A stretch of 59,913 bases of DNA from Candidatus Omnitrophota bacterium (GTDB lineage Bacteria > Omnitrophota > Gorgyraeia > Gygaellales > Profunditerraquicolaceae). Of the stretch, positions 40,428 to 48,945 are shown one piece after another. How positions within the stretch are numbered: position 1 is the stretch's first letter; every line of letters starts with the position of its first letter. The notes below the pieces were generated by a model that worked only from the letters and a program-made list of their open reading frames with translations, made no database searches and had not been told where the DNA came from. The stretch is from the NCBI GenBank assembly GCA_903852325.1, contig CAINQO010000074.1:1-59913 (forward strand). Direction: 5' to 3'. The position numbers and the translations under genes were made by a program.

Positions 40428-41513
40428 ATGGTGCATAAAATAACTTTGATTCCCGGAGATGGTATTGGTTATGAGGTCAGCCTGGCGGCAACCCGCTGTA
40501 TTGAGGCTGCCGGAGCAGATATCCAGTGGGAGAATGTTTTGGCCGGCCAGGATGCCCTGGAGCAAACCGGTGAGCTTTTACCTGTCGCGGCGCTGGATTC
40601 TGTCCGTAAAAATAAGGTTGCCCTTAAGGGGCCGATTACTACTCCGGTAGGGACGGGATTCCGTTCGGTGAATGTCGCTATCCGCCAGGCGCTGGATTTA
40701 TTCGCCTGCGTGCGCCCGGCAAAAAGTTATCCCGGCGTCCGGAGCCGTTTCAGCAATATTGATCTGGTGATCGTGCGGGAAAACAGCGAAGACCTGTATG
40801 CGGGAATAGAATACCAGGAAGGAAAAGCGGAAACGGAAAAGTTGATCGCGCAGATTGAGAAGGATACAAATAAAACCATGCGCCATGATTCCGGGATCAC
40901 CATTAAACCTATCTCTAAATTTGCTTCCGCCAGGATCGTGCGTTACGCTTTTGAATATGCCTTGAAAAATAACCGCCGCAAGGTTACCTGTGTGCACAAG
41001 GCAAACATCATGAAATTTACCGACGGTTTATTTTTGCAGGTGGCCCGGGAAGTAGCCAAAGAGTATGAGGGGAAAGTGCTGTTTGAGGATGCGATCGTCG
41101 ATAACATGACCATGCAGCTGGTGCAAAAACCGGAAAAATATGATATCTTGGTCCTGCCCAATCTTTACGGGGATATCGTTTCAGATTTATGCGCCGGTCT
41201 GATCGGCGGATTAGGGGTCGCTCCCGGCTCCAATATCGGCACGGAGATGGCGGTTTTTGAGGCGGTGCACGGTTCGGCGCCCAAGTATAAGGGAAAAAAT
41301 AAGGCCAATCCTACGGCGATGATCCTTTCGGGTGTCTTAATGCTGCGCCACATCGGAGAAAATAAGGCGGCCGATAATTTAGAGGAAGCGGTGAAGCAGG
41401 TGATTGCCGAAGGCAAATCCGTGACCTACGACATGAAACCCGATCCGCTGGATCCGTCCGCTGTCGGCACCTCCCAGATGGCCGATGCGATTATCAAAAA
41501 ACTTAAAAGATGA
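40428..41513 (+). CDS. NAD-type isocitrate/isopropylmalate dehydrogenase; isocitrate dehydrogenase-like
   Basis: LIPGDGIGYEV, KGPITTPVGTGFRSVNVAIRQALDLFACVRP, NLYGDIVSDLCAGLIGGLGVAPG. Confidence 0.88.
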   Translation: MVHKITLIPGDGIGYEVSLAATRCIEAAGADIQWENVLAGQDALEQTGELLPVAALDSVRKNKVALKGPITTPVGTGFRSVNVAIRQALDLFACVRPAKSYPGVRSRFSNIDLVIVRENSEDLYAGIEYQEGKAETEKLIAQIEKDTNKTMRHDSGITIKPISKFASARIVRYAFEYALKNNRRKVTCVHKANIMKFTDGLFLQVAREVAKEYEGKVLFEDAIVDNMTMQLVQKPEKYDILVLPNLYGDIVSDLCAGLIGGLGVAPGSNIGTEMAVFEAVHGSAPKYKGKNKANPTAMILSGVLMLRHIGENKAADNLEEAVKQVIAEGKSVTYDMKPDPLDPSAVGTSQMADAIIKKLKR

Positions 41514-42430
41514 AAATTTCTATTATCGGCGCCGGAAATGTAGGAAGCTTAGCGGCCATGCGCATTGCCCAGGAAGGGTTGGGGGATGTTTTTCTGATCG
41601 ATATCGCCAAGGGGCTGGCGCACGGTAAGGCGCTGGATCTAGAGGATGCCCGACCGCTTTTAAAGAGCAATTACAGCATCTGCGGCGGCGAGGATATCGG
41701 CCTGCTCAAGGATTCTGATATCGTGGTCGTCACCGCCGGCCTGGCGCGTAAACCGGGAATGACCCGGGAAGAATTACTGGTGAAGAATTCCCAGATCCTC
41801 AAAGAAGTAAGTTTGAAAATAAAAGAACTGGCCCGGTCTGCGATCGTTCTCATCGTTACCAACCCCCTGGATATTATGACTTTTTACGCCTTGAAGATCA
41901 CGGGTTTTAAGCCCGGAAAGATTTTCGGGATGGGGATCAGTTTAGACGCCGCCAGGTTCGTCAATTTGATCTCCCAGGAACTGCAGGTCCCGGCCACGGA
42001 TGTCGAAGCCCTGGTTATCGGAGCCCACGGGGAAGGGATGCTTCCTTTGCCCCGCTTTGCCAAGATTAAGGGGGTAACCCTGGATGAATTTATCGGCGAA
42101 GAAAAAATTAAAGATTTGATCGGCCGCACAGTGAACCGGGGGGCGCAGATCGTCGCCAATCTTGGCTCCGGCAGCGCTTTTTTTGCTCCCTCGTCGGCTA
42201 TCGCTGCCATCGTTAAAACGATAGCCAAAGATGAGAAACGCACGATCGGCTTATGCAGTTATCTTGATGGGCAATACGGCATAAAAAACTCCTGCATCGG
42301 GGTTCCCTGCCGTTTAGGTCGGAACGGCATCGAGCAGGTTATCGAATTAGATCTTTCCAAAGAAGAATCCGCCCAGCTGGCGAAATCCGCTGCCGCTGTG
42401 GCCCAGGCAACCGCGCAATTATCCGCTTAA
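41510..42430 (+). CDS. mdh: Malate dehydrogenase (LDH-like MDH)
   Basis: MKISIIGAGNVGSLAAMRIA, TAGLARKPGMTREELL, VTNPLDIMTFYALKITG. Confidence 0.9.
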   Translation: MKISIIGAGNVGSLAAMRIAQEGLGDVFLIDIAKGLAHGKALDLEDARPLLKSNYSICGGEDIGLLKDSDIVVVTAGLARKPGMTREELLVKNSQILKEVSLKIKELARSAIVLIVTNPLDIMTFYALKITGFKPGKIFGMGISLDAARFVNLISQELQVPATDVEALVIGAHGEGMLPLPRFAKIKGVTLDEFIGEEKIKDLIGRTVNRGAQIVANLGSGSAFFAPSSAIAAIVKTIAKDEKRTIGLCSYLDGQYGIKNSCIGVPCRLGRNGIEQVIELDLSKEESAQLAKSAAAVAQATAQLSA

Positions 42431-42444
42431 ATCCTTAAACACCT

Positions 42445-43731
42445 ATGTATGATCTGGCGATCATCGGAGCAGGTTGGGCAGGCTTTAACGCCGCAATAAA
42501 AGCAAAAGAACGGGGCCTTTCTGTCTGCCTGATCGATTCCGGAAAACTCGGCGGTACCTGCCTTAATTACGGTTGTATCCCCACCAAAACATTAATTGCC
42601 AGCGCTAAAATTTATTCTCTTGCCCAAAAAGCATCCGTTTTCGGTATTGCGCTGGATAATCTGCGCCTGAATTATCCGGCGATCCAGGAGAAAAAGAATA
42701 AAGTCGTCGCCCAGCTGGCCCGGGGGATGCAAAGCCTGTTGGGGGAGGTGGAATTCATCAATGCCGCCGCCCGCCTCAAGGGGCCCCAGGAGATCCAGGC
42801 CGGGGAGCGGACAGTGCAGGCTAAATTTATCCTGATCGCTACCGGCAGCCAGCCGTGTGAATTACCTGAATTAAAATTTAATCATAATAATATTATTTCC
42901 AGCGATGAAGCGCTCGCCCTTGACCGGATCCCGGAGTCATTTTTGATTGTCGGAGGGGGAGTGATCGGCTGTGAATTTGCCGGTTTATTCTCTTGCTTAG
43001 GCGCGCAGGTGACGCTGGCGGAAAAGATGCCCTTGCTTTTACCGGGAGAGGACCGGGAGATAAGCCGGAAGATCGAAGGTATCTTTAAGAAAAAAGGGAT
43101 CAAGGTGATCACGGAAGCAAACCTTTCTTCTCTGGATTTGAATAATTATTCCAAGGTATTGGTTTGCGTGGGGCGTTGCGCGCGCACCTCCGGATTGGGC
43201 TTAGAAGAGGCGGGGGTGCGGTTAGAAAAAAATAAGATCATTGTTGACGAATACCTTAAAAGCAGCGTGGATACGATTTATGCCGCCGGAGATTGCACGG
43301 CGAAAGTGATGCTTGCCCATTATGCGGCTTATCAGGGAACCAGGGCGGTAGAGAATATGTTTTCCGGGCACCCGCAAAAAGCGGATAACCCGGTGGTGCC
43401 CAACTGCATTTTTACCGATCCGCAGATCGCCAGCGTCGGGGTAAAAGAAAATGATGCTTTTAGCGGCAAGCAAAGGATCAAGGTGCGCAAATTCGATTTT
43501 CGCGCCAGCGCGATGGCGCAAATCACGGAGGAAACAGAAGGATGGGTTAAGGTGATTACCGATGAGGAGAGCGGCCGGATAATCGGGGCTTCGATCGTCG
43601 GGCCGCAGGCAACGGAACTTATCGCTTCCTTGGCCATCGCGATTTCCCGCCAGCTTACGGTTGCCCAGCTGCGGGAAGTGATCTTTGCTCACCCGACTTT
43701 TTCCGAAAGCCTGCACGAAGCGTTAAAATAG
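42445..43731 (+). CDS. lpdA: Dihydrolipoamide dehydrogenase (E3)
   Basis: AIIGAGWAGFNAAIKAKERG, GGTCLNYGCIPTKTLI, VGRCARTSGL, AHPTFSESLHEAL. Confidence 0.92.
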   Translation: MYDLAIIGAGWAGFNAAIKAKERGLSVCLIDSGKLGGTCLNYGCIPTKTLIASAKIYSLAQKASVFGIALDNLRLNYPAIQEKKNKVVAQLARGMQSLLGEVEFINAAARLKGPQEIQAGERTVQAKFILIATGSQPCELPELKFNHNNIISSDEALALDRIPESFLIVGGGVIGCEFAGLFSCLGAQVTLAEKMPLLLPGEDREISRKIEGIFKKKGIKVITEANLSSLDLNNYSKVLVCVGRCARTSGLGLEEAGVRLEKNKIIVDEYLKSSVDTIYAAGDCTAKVMLAHYAAYQGTRAVENMFSGHPQKADNPVVPNCIFTDPQIASVGVKENDAFSGKQRIKVRKFDFRASAMAQITEETEGWVKVITDEESGRIIGASIVGPQATELIASLAIAISRQLTVAQLREVIFAHPTFSESLHEALK

Positions 43732-43758
43732 TTTACAGTTTACAGTAAACTGTAAACT
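43730..43758 (+). repeat. Perfect 13-bp inverted repeat with 3-nt loop, containing the lpdA stop
   Basis: AGTTTACAGTTTA CAG TAAACTGTAAACT. Confidence 0.9.
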
Positions 43759-43776
43759 GCTATTGGAGGGGGTAAA

Positions 43777-44016
43777 ATGGTTAAAGTCGTTTTGCCAGAG
43801 CTCGGGGAAGGGATTACCAAGGCAACGGTCTCGTATTGGTATTTTAAAGACGGGGAGATGGTGAATGAAAACGACGATTTGGTGGAGTTGACCACCGATA
43901 AATCCACCTTTAATCTGCCCAGCCCCTGCAAAGGGATAATTTCCGAGATCATGTACAGCGAAGGAGATACGGTCAATGTCGGGCAGATCCTGGTAGTAAT
44001 TAATGAAAGCCATTAA
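43777..44016 (+). CDS. Stand-alone lipoyl-domain protein, E2-type, 79 aa
   Basis: VVLPELGEGITKATVSYWYFKDGE...VELTTDKSTFNLPSPCKGIISEIMYSEGDTVNVGQILVVI; lipoyl-lysine motif TDKST. Confidence 0.9.
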   Translation: MVKVVLPELGEGITKATVSYWYFKDGEMVNENDDLVELTTDKSTFNLPSPCKGIISEIMYSEGDTVNVGQILVVINESH

Positions 44017-44110
44017 TTAGTCCATTTTTGCTTTATTCCTGCCTTTTTTCTTCCGCCCAACCTTTATTTCGGCCTGCTTAACGCTTTAAAGCGCAAGGGT
44101 TACGAATATG

Positions 44111-44139
44111 TTGACAATATTTGACTTCCCTTGTATATA
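44111..44139 (+). promoter_or_regulatory. Sigma70-type promoter for the HD-GYP gene
   Basis: TTGACA, 17-nt spacer, TATATA. Confidence 0.75.
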
Positions 44140-44181
44140 TAAGAGAAGTGCTTAATATTTAAAAAACCGTCTAGAAATTCA

Positions 44182-45348
44182 ATGCCGATCGATTATAAAA
44201 AAGAATTAGAGAATACAGCCAGGAATACGATCTTTGTACATGATCCGGATCTTTTGATCAAAATGATCGTGCGGATGGTGGTGAGCAAGGCCCGGCTCAC
44301 CCACGCCAGCTTCTTTTTATTCAATAAAGAAAAACAGGGGTATCAACTGATGGCGGCGCAGGGGGCTTTGCTTAAGAAAATCCCTCTGGGGCTGGTTTGT
44401 ATCGATAAAGACGATGTGTTGATCCGTTTTTTTAAAGAGCATAAAAGCAATTTTATTTTCGGAAGGGAAGCTTTGTTGATCGGGGAAGCGAAACTGGCCC
44501 TGGCCAATACCAAGCTTAAGGCCCAGGCCAGGAGGCAGCTGGCGCAGGTGGTTTACCAGATGGAGCTTTTAGAGGCGCAGGTTTGTATCCCCAGTTATTT
44601 CCGGGATGAATTGTTGGGCTTGCTTTTATTGGGTGGAAAGAACAGCGGCAGGAAATTCATTGACGAAGAACTGGATTTTTTTGTGGCCCTTAATTCTAAT
44701 GTGGCCATGGCCATTAGGAATGCCCAGTTATTCAAAGAGCTGCAATATGAGCTGGACCGTAAGCATCAATTGTTTATCCGGACCACCGTGGCTTTAGCCG
44801 CGGCGATCGAAGCCAAAGACCATTACACCCATGGGCATACTTCCCGGGTGGCGAATTTAAGCATAGAAATCGCCGCAAGAATGGCTACCAAATCCAGGAA
44901 GGATCTGGACGCTAAATTCTTGGAAAATTTACACATTTCCAGCCTCTTGCACGATATCGGCAAGATCGGTATCCCGGAATATATCTTAAATAAAAGGGGC
45001 CCTCTTACCGTGGGGGAGCGTAACCGGATCAAAGAGCACCCGATGATCGGGGTAAACATTTTAAAATCGATTAAGGAGTTGGAAGGGGCGGTGGCCGGGG
45101 TCAAATACCACCATGAACGGTTTGACGGGAAAGGTTATCCGGAAGGGCTGAAGGCCGAGGCGATCCCCCTGGTGGCTTCGATCATTACCGTGGCGGATTC
45201 TTTTGACGCGATGAGCACTGACCGGCCTTACCATTCGGCTTTGAGTAAAACAGAGGCGATCAATGAGATCAGGAATTTAAAGGGGAAGCAGTTCTGCCCG
45301 CAGGTGGCGGATGTTTTTCTGGAGCTTTGCCAGGAAGGTAAAATTTAA
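44182..45348 (+). CDS. GAF-like domain plus HD-GYP domain phosphodiesterase
   Basis: HGHTSRVANLSIEIA, LLHDIGKIGIPE, KEHPMIGVNIL, YHHERFDGKGYPEGL. Confidence 0.92.
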   Translation: MPIDYKKELENTARNTIFVHDPDLLIKMIVRMVVSKARLTHASFFLFNKEKQGYQLMAAQGALLKKIPLGLVCIDKDDVLIRFFKEHKSNFIFGREALLIGEAKLALANTKLKAQARRQLAQVVYQMELLEAQVCIPSYFRDELLGLLLLGGKNSGRKFIDEELDFFVALNSNVAMAIRNAQLFKELQYELDRKHQLFIRTTVALAAAIEAKDHYTHGHTSRVANLSIEIAARMATKSRKDLDAKFLENLHISSLLHDIGKIGIPEYILNKRGPLTVGERNRIKEHPMIGVNILKSIKELEGAVAGVKYHHERFDGKGYPEGLKAEAIPLVASIITVADSFDAMSTDRPYHSALSKTEAINEIRNLKGKQFCPQVADVFLELCQEGKI

Positions 45349-45354
45349 TTCTCG

Positions 45355-46470
45355 ATGCATCCTAAACGCATAATCTTAATGTATATTTCCGAAGTTTCCG
45401 GCCATCGCAGCGCCACGCTGGCGATAGAAAAAGCGCTGCGCCAGCTTGAGCCGGGGGTCGAGATTTTAAATATCAACGCTTTTAATTATACCAACCCCAT
45501 ATCCGAAAAGGTAATTAACCGGATCTATATGGAAGTAATTAAGCGTACTCCGAAGATCTGGGACTATCTTTACGACAATCCCAGCGTAGTCAAGAGCCTG
45601 GAAAATATAAAAAAGCGGATCCATAAAGCAAACTCCCCTAAGCTGAAGAAATTATTCGACAGCTTTAAGCCGGATCTGGTGGTTTGCAGCCAGGCTTTTC
45701 CCTGCGGAATGGTTTCCGATTATAAGAAAACCTACGGGGTAAACCTTCCGCTTATCGCGGTGCTCACCGATTATATCCCGCATTCTTATTGGATCTATGA
45801 TCAGGTGGATTATTATATCACTCCTTCTCAGGAGGTTTCGGAAAGGCTTGAGAAAAAAGGAGTGGAAGCCTCCAAGATCCGCGCTTACGGGATCCCTTTT
45901 GACCATAAATTTAACCAAAAGATCGACTGCCGGGAGGTTTTTTCTAAATTAAAACTAAAACCCGATAAGCCGGCGGTGCTGATCATGGGCGGCGGGCAGG
46001 GGCTGGGGCCGATCAAAACGATCGTCAAGTCCCTGGAAAAAAGCCAGCAGGATTTCCAGGAACTGATCGTTGCCGGGACGAATAAGAAGCTGTTCCGGTC
46101 CTTAAAAAGGAAAATTAAACATTACAAAAAAGATATTCATTTGTACGGTTTTGTCCAGAACATCCACGAATTGATGCAGATCTCCAGTTTGATCATTTCC
46201 AAGCCGGGCGGGGTCACTACTGCCGAAGTTTTAAGCATGGGGTTGCCGATGGTGATTGTCAAGCCCATCCCCGGCCAGGAGATCAACAACACGAATTTTC
46301 TGACGCAAAAACAGGCGGCGCTGAAGGTGGATGAGCCTGAAAATGTGCACCAGGTAATCGATGATCTGCTGAAAAACAAGACAAAACTGGAACGGCTTAA
46401 AGCCGCCGGATTGAAGATCGCCAAGCCCGGAGCCAGTATGGATATTGCCCGGCTAATTTTAAGCATATAA
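45355..46470 (+). CDS. Glycosyltransferase, MGDG synthase / UgtP-like
   Basis: SEVSGHRSATLAIEKAL; VLTDYIPHSYW; IMGGGQGLGPIK; IISKPGGVTTAEVLSMGLPMVI. Confidence 0.87.
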   Translation: MHPKRIILMYISEVSGHRSATLAIEKALRQLEPGVEILNINAFNYTNPISEKVINRIYMEVIKRTPKIWDYLYDNPSVVKSLENIKKRIHKANSPKLKKLFDSFKPDLVVCSQAFPCGMVSDYKKTYGVNLPLIAVLTDYIPHSYWIYDQVDYYITPSQEVSERLEKKGVEASKIRAYGIPFDHKFNQKIDCREVFSKLKLKPDKPAVLIMGGGQGLGPIKTIVKSLEKSQQDFQELIVAGTNKKLFRSLKRKIKHYKKDIHLYGFVQNIHELMQISSLIISKPGGVTTAEVLSMGLPMVIVKPIPGQEINNTNFLTQKQAALKVDEPENVHQVIDDLLKNKTKLERLKAAGLKIAKPGASMDIARLILSI

Positions 46471-46473
46471 ATC

Positions 46474-47370
46474 GTGTCTAATTACTATCTTTACCGTTTT
46501 GGCCAATTTCTCGCGCTCATCCTGCCGTTAAGGGCGGGTTATTTTTTAGCTTCTTGTTTTGCCCACCTGTATTATTGCCTGGCTTTTCATGACCGGGCAA
46601 ACGTAAAAGCCAATCTGCGGATCATTTTTCCCGAAAAAACCGACCGGCAGCTGCGCCAGATTACCCGGAGGATGTTCAGGAATTTCGCCAAATACCTGGT
46701 CGATTTTTTCCGGTTTGAAAAACTAAACCGCCAATATATCGAAAAGAACGTAAAACTGGAAAATCTGCATAATTTTGATGAAGCGCTGGCTAAAGGTAAA
46801 GGGGTGATCGTTTTGACGGCGCATTTGGGCAATTGGGAATTGGGCGGGGTGGTGATCGCGCAGCTAGGTTATGAATTTTGGGCGGTAGCTTTGCCGCATA
46901 AAACTAAAAAGGTAAACGATTTTTTTGACGCGCAAAGGAACAGCAAGGGGGTTAATGTCATCGCGATGGGCAAAGCGGTAAGGAGCTGTATTTCCGAAAT
47001 CCGGAAAAATCATCTGGTGGCTTTGGTCGGGGACCGGGATTTTACCGAGAAGGGGATCATTCTGGATCTTTTCGGCAAGCCCACGCATTTTCCCGAAGGG
47101 CCGGCGGCTTTAAGCCTGATGACGGGTGCTAGTATCGTTCCCGGTTTTATGCTCAGGAATCCCGATAATAGTTTTACTCTGCGGATAGAAAAGCCCATTG
47201 TTTTTGCCCCTACAGGCAATAAAGCAAAAGACCTGGCGGATTTGATCGGAATATACCGGGACATTTTTCAGGATTATTTTCGGAAATATCCGGAGCAATG
47301 GTATGTTTTTCGCAAGTTTTGGACGGAGTCTCCTGTTTCCACCAGAGAAACCGAACAAGGAAAGGAATAA
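46474..47370 (+). CDS. Lipid A biosynthesis lauroyl/myristoyl acyltransferase family (LpxL/HtrB-like)
   Basis: LTAHLGNWELGGVVI; VALVGDRDFTEKGI; GTG start. Confidence 0.88.
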   Translation: MSNYYLYRFGQFLALILPLRAGYFLASCFAHLYYCLAFHDRANVKANLRIIFPEKTDRQLRQITRRMFRNFAKYLVDFFRFEKLNRQYIEKNVKLENLHNFDEALAKGKGVIVLTAHLGNWELGGVVIAQLGYEFWAVALPHKTKKVNDFFDAQRNSKGVNVIAMGKAVRSCISEIRKNHLVALVGDRDFTEKGIILDLFGKPTHFPEGPAALSLMTGASIVPGFMLRNPDNSFTLRIEKPIVFAPTGNKAKDLADLIGIYRDIFQDYFRKYPEQWYVFRKFWTESPVSTRETEQGKE

Positions 47371-47374
47371 TCGG

Positions 47375-48052
47375 GTGCGTATTTGCGTAATTATCCCCAC
47401 TTATAATGAATCCCGGGCGATTGGGGAATTGATTGAGCGGGTCCGCCGGCAAGGGCTTGAGGCAATCATTGTCGATGACGGCTCAACGGATGATACGGTA
47501 AAAATCGCCCAGTCTGGCGGCGCCAAGGTCCTGGTTTCCGAGCGCAATATGGGCAAAGGCGCTTCTTTGATCAAGGGGTATAATTATGCCTTGGCGCAGG
47601 GGTTTGATGCGGTAATCAGCATGGACGGTGACGGGCAGCATTCACCGTCGGACATTGCCGCTTTTGTCCGGAAGGCCCAGGATTCCAGCGCTGGGCTGAT
47701 CGTCGGTAACCGGATGGGGTCGGCAAAAGGGATGCCGCTCCTGCGGGTGGCGACCAATCATTTTATGTCGAAACTGATCTCCCTGATCGTAAAACAGCGG
47801 GTTCCGGATACGCAGTGCGGGTTCCGCCTGGCGAAAAAAGAATTATTGGAAAAGATCGACCTGTCTACTTCTAAATATGAAACGGAATCCGAGATCCTGA
47901 TCCGGGCGGCGCGGTTGGGTTTTAAGATCGAATCTATCCCGGTGGAAACGATTTATGCCGGGGAAAAAAGCCAGATCCACCCTTTGGTCGACAGCTTAAG
48001 GTTTTTGCGCTTTTTGGCGCGGGAGTTTATGCCTCCCCGCAAGCGCCCCTGA
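47375..48052 (+). CDS. Family 2 glycosyltransferase (dolichol-phosphate mannosyltransferase-like)
   Basis: RICVIIPTYNESRAIGELIERV, IIVDDGSTDDTVKIA, VISMDGDGQHSPSD, DTQCGFRLAKKELLEKI; GTG start preferred over the longer ORF. Confidence 0.9.
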   Translation: MRICVIIPTYNESRAIGELIERVRRQGLEAIIVDDGSTDDTVKIAQSGGAKVLVSERNMGKGASLIKGYNYALAQGFDAVISMDGDGQHSPSDIAAFVRKAQDSSAGLIVGNRMGSAKGMPLLRVATNHFMSKLISLIVKQRVPDTQCGFRLAKKELLEKIDLSTSKYETESEILIRAARLGFKIESIPVETIYAGEKSQIHPLVDSLRFLRFLAREFMPPRKRP

Positions 48053-48077
48053 TTATTTTTTAAAAAGGCGGAGAGCG

Positions 48078-48581
48078 ATGATCCAGGTGTACACGGGAAA
48101 CGGTAAAGGAAAAACTACTGCGGCACTGGGGTTGGCGGTCAGGGCGGCCGGGGCAGGTTTAAAGGTTTATGTCGGCCAGTTTGCCAAAGGCAGGGAATGC
48201 AGCGAACATAAAACATTAAAGCGCATAAAAAATATAAAATTAGAACTGTTCGGCGGGCCGTGTTTTATTACCGGTAAGCCATCGTTTCGTGACCGGGCGC
48301 TTGCCCGCGAGGCAATGCGCAGGATCAACCAGGTGGTTGATTGCGGCAGTTACCAGGTAATTATCTTAGACGAGGTCAATGTCGCTTTAAAGCTTAAACT
48401 GGTAAGTCTGAAAGAGGTTTTGGATTTAGTCCGCCGTCTCCCCGTCGCTACGGAGCTGGTGCTGACCGGCAGGGATGCCCCGCGGAAGCTGATCGAGAAA
48501 GCCGACCTGGTCAGCCATATCCGGGAAGTGAAGCATTATTACCGGCGGGGGGTTAAAGCCCGTAAAGGGATAGAATTATAA
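48078..48581 (+). CDS. cobO: Cob(I)alamin adenosyltransferase, CobA/CobO/BtuR type
   Basis: IQVYTGNGKGKTTAALGLAVRAAGAGLKVYVGQFAKG; LDEVNVALKLKLV; LTGRDAP. Confidence 0.93.
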   Translation: MIQVYTGNGKGKTTAALGLAVRAAGAGLKVYVGQFAKGRECSEHKTLKRIKNIKLELFGGPCFITGKPSFRDRALAREAMRRINQVVDCGSYQVIILDEVNVALKLKLVSLKEVLDLVRRLPVATELVLTGRDAPRKLIEKADLVSHIREVKHYYRRGVKARKGIEL

Positions 48582-48638
48582 TTTAGGAAAATCGGTTGAC
48601 AAATAAATTCTGGGTGTTAAGGTAAAAGCATAATTTGG

Positions 48639-48846
48639 AATATAGGTTAAGGGAAATCCAAGTAGAGGGTAAGCACCCGGCGCTTAAAGGTATTACGCCG
48701 GTGTAGGCCTCTGCCTAAGGATGCGGTCCCGCCGCTGTAAAGGTTGACGAAAGCTCCAGATATCAGGCCACTGTTCTGACCAGGTCAGGATGGGAAGACC
48801 AAGGAGTAAATAGGATGAGACCTGAGCCAGAAGACCTGCCTATATT
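48639..48846 (+). ncRNA. Cobalamin riboswitch 1 (upstream of btuF)
   Basis: P1 AATATAGG/CCTATATT, GGGAA, GCGGTCCCGCCGCTGTAA, B12 box GAGCCAGAAGACCTGCC. Confidence 0.92.
48674..48722 (+). repeat. Two-hairpin element, copy D (inside cobalamin riboswitch 1)
   Basis: CACCCGGCGC[TTAAAGGTATT]ACGCCGG TG TAGGC[CTCT]GCCTA AGGAT. Confidence 0.65.
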
Positions 48847-48898
48847 AAACAGGTAAAGTAACGCCTCGCGGAATGGGCCAGAGTAAATACAGGGTGAA

Positions 48899-48939
48899 GC
48901 CCGATCCAGGCATGATCAAGTGCCAGGTCGGGCATTTTT
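48899..48939 (+). terminator. Intrinsic terminator / riboswitch 1 expression platform
   Basis: GCCCGATCCAGGCA tgatcaag TGCCAGGTCGGGC followed by ATTTTTA. Confidence 0.8.
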
Positions 48940-48945
48940 ATTACT

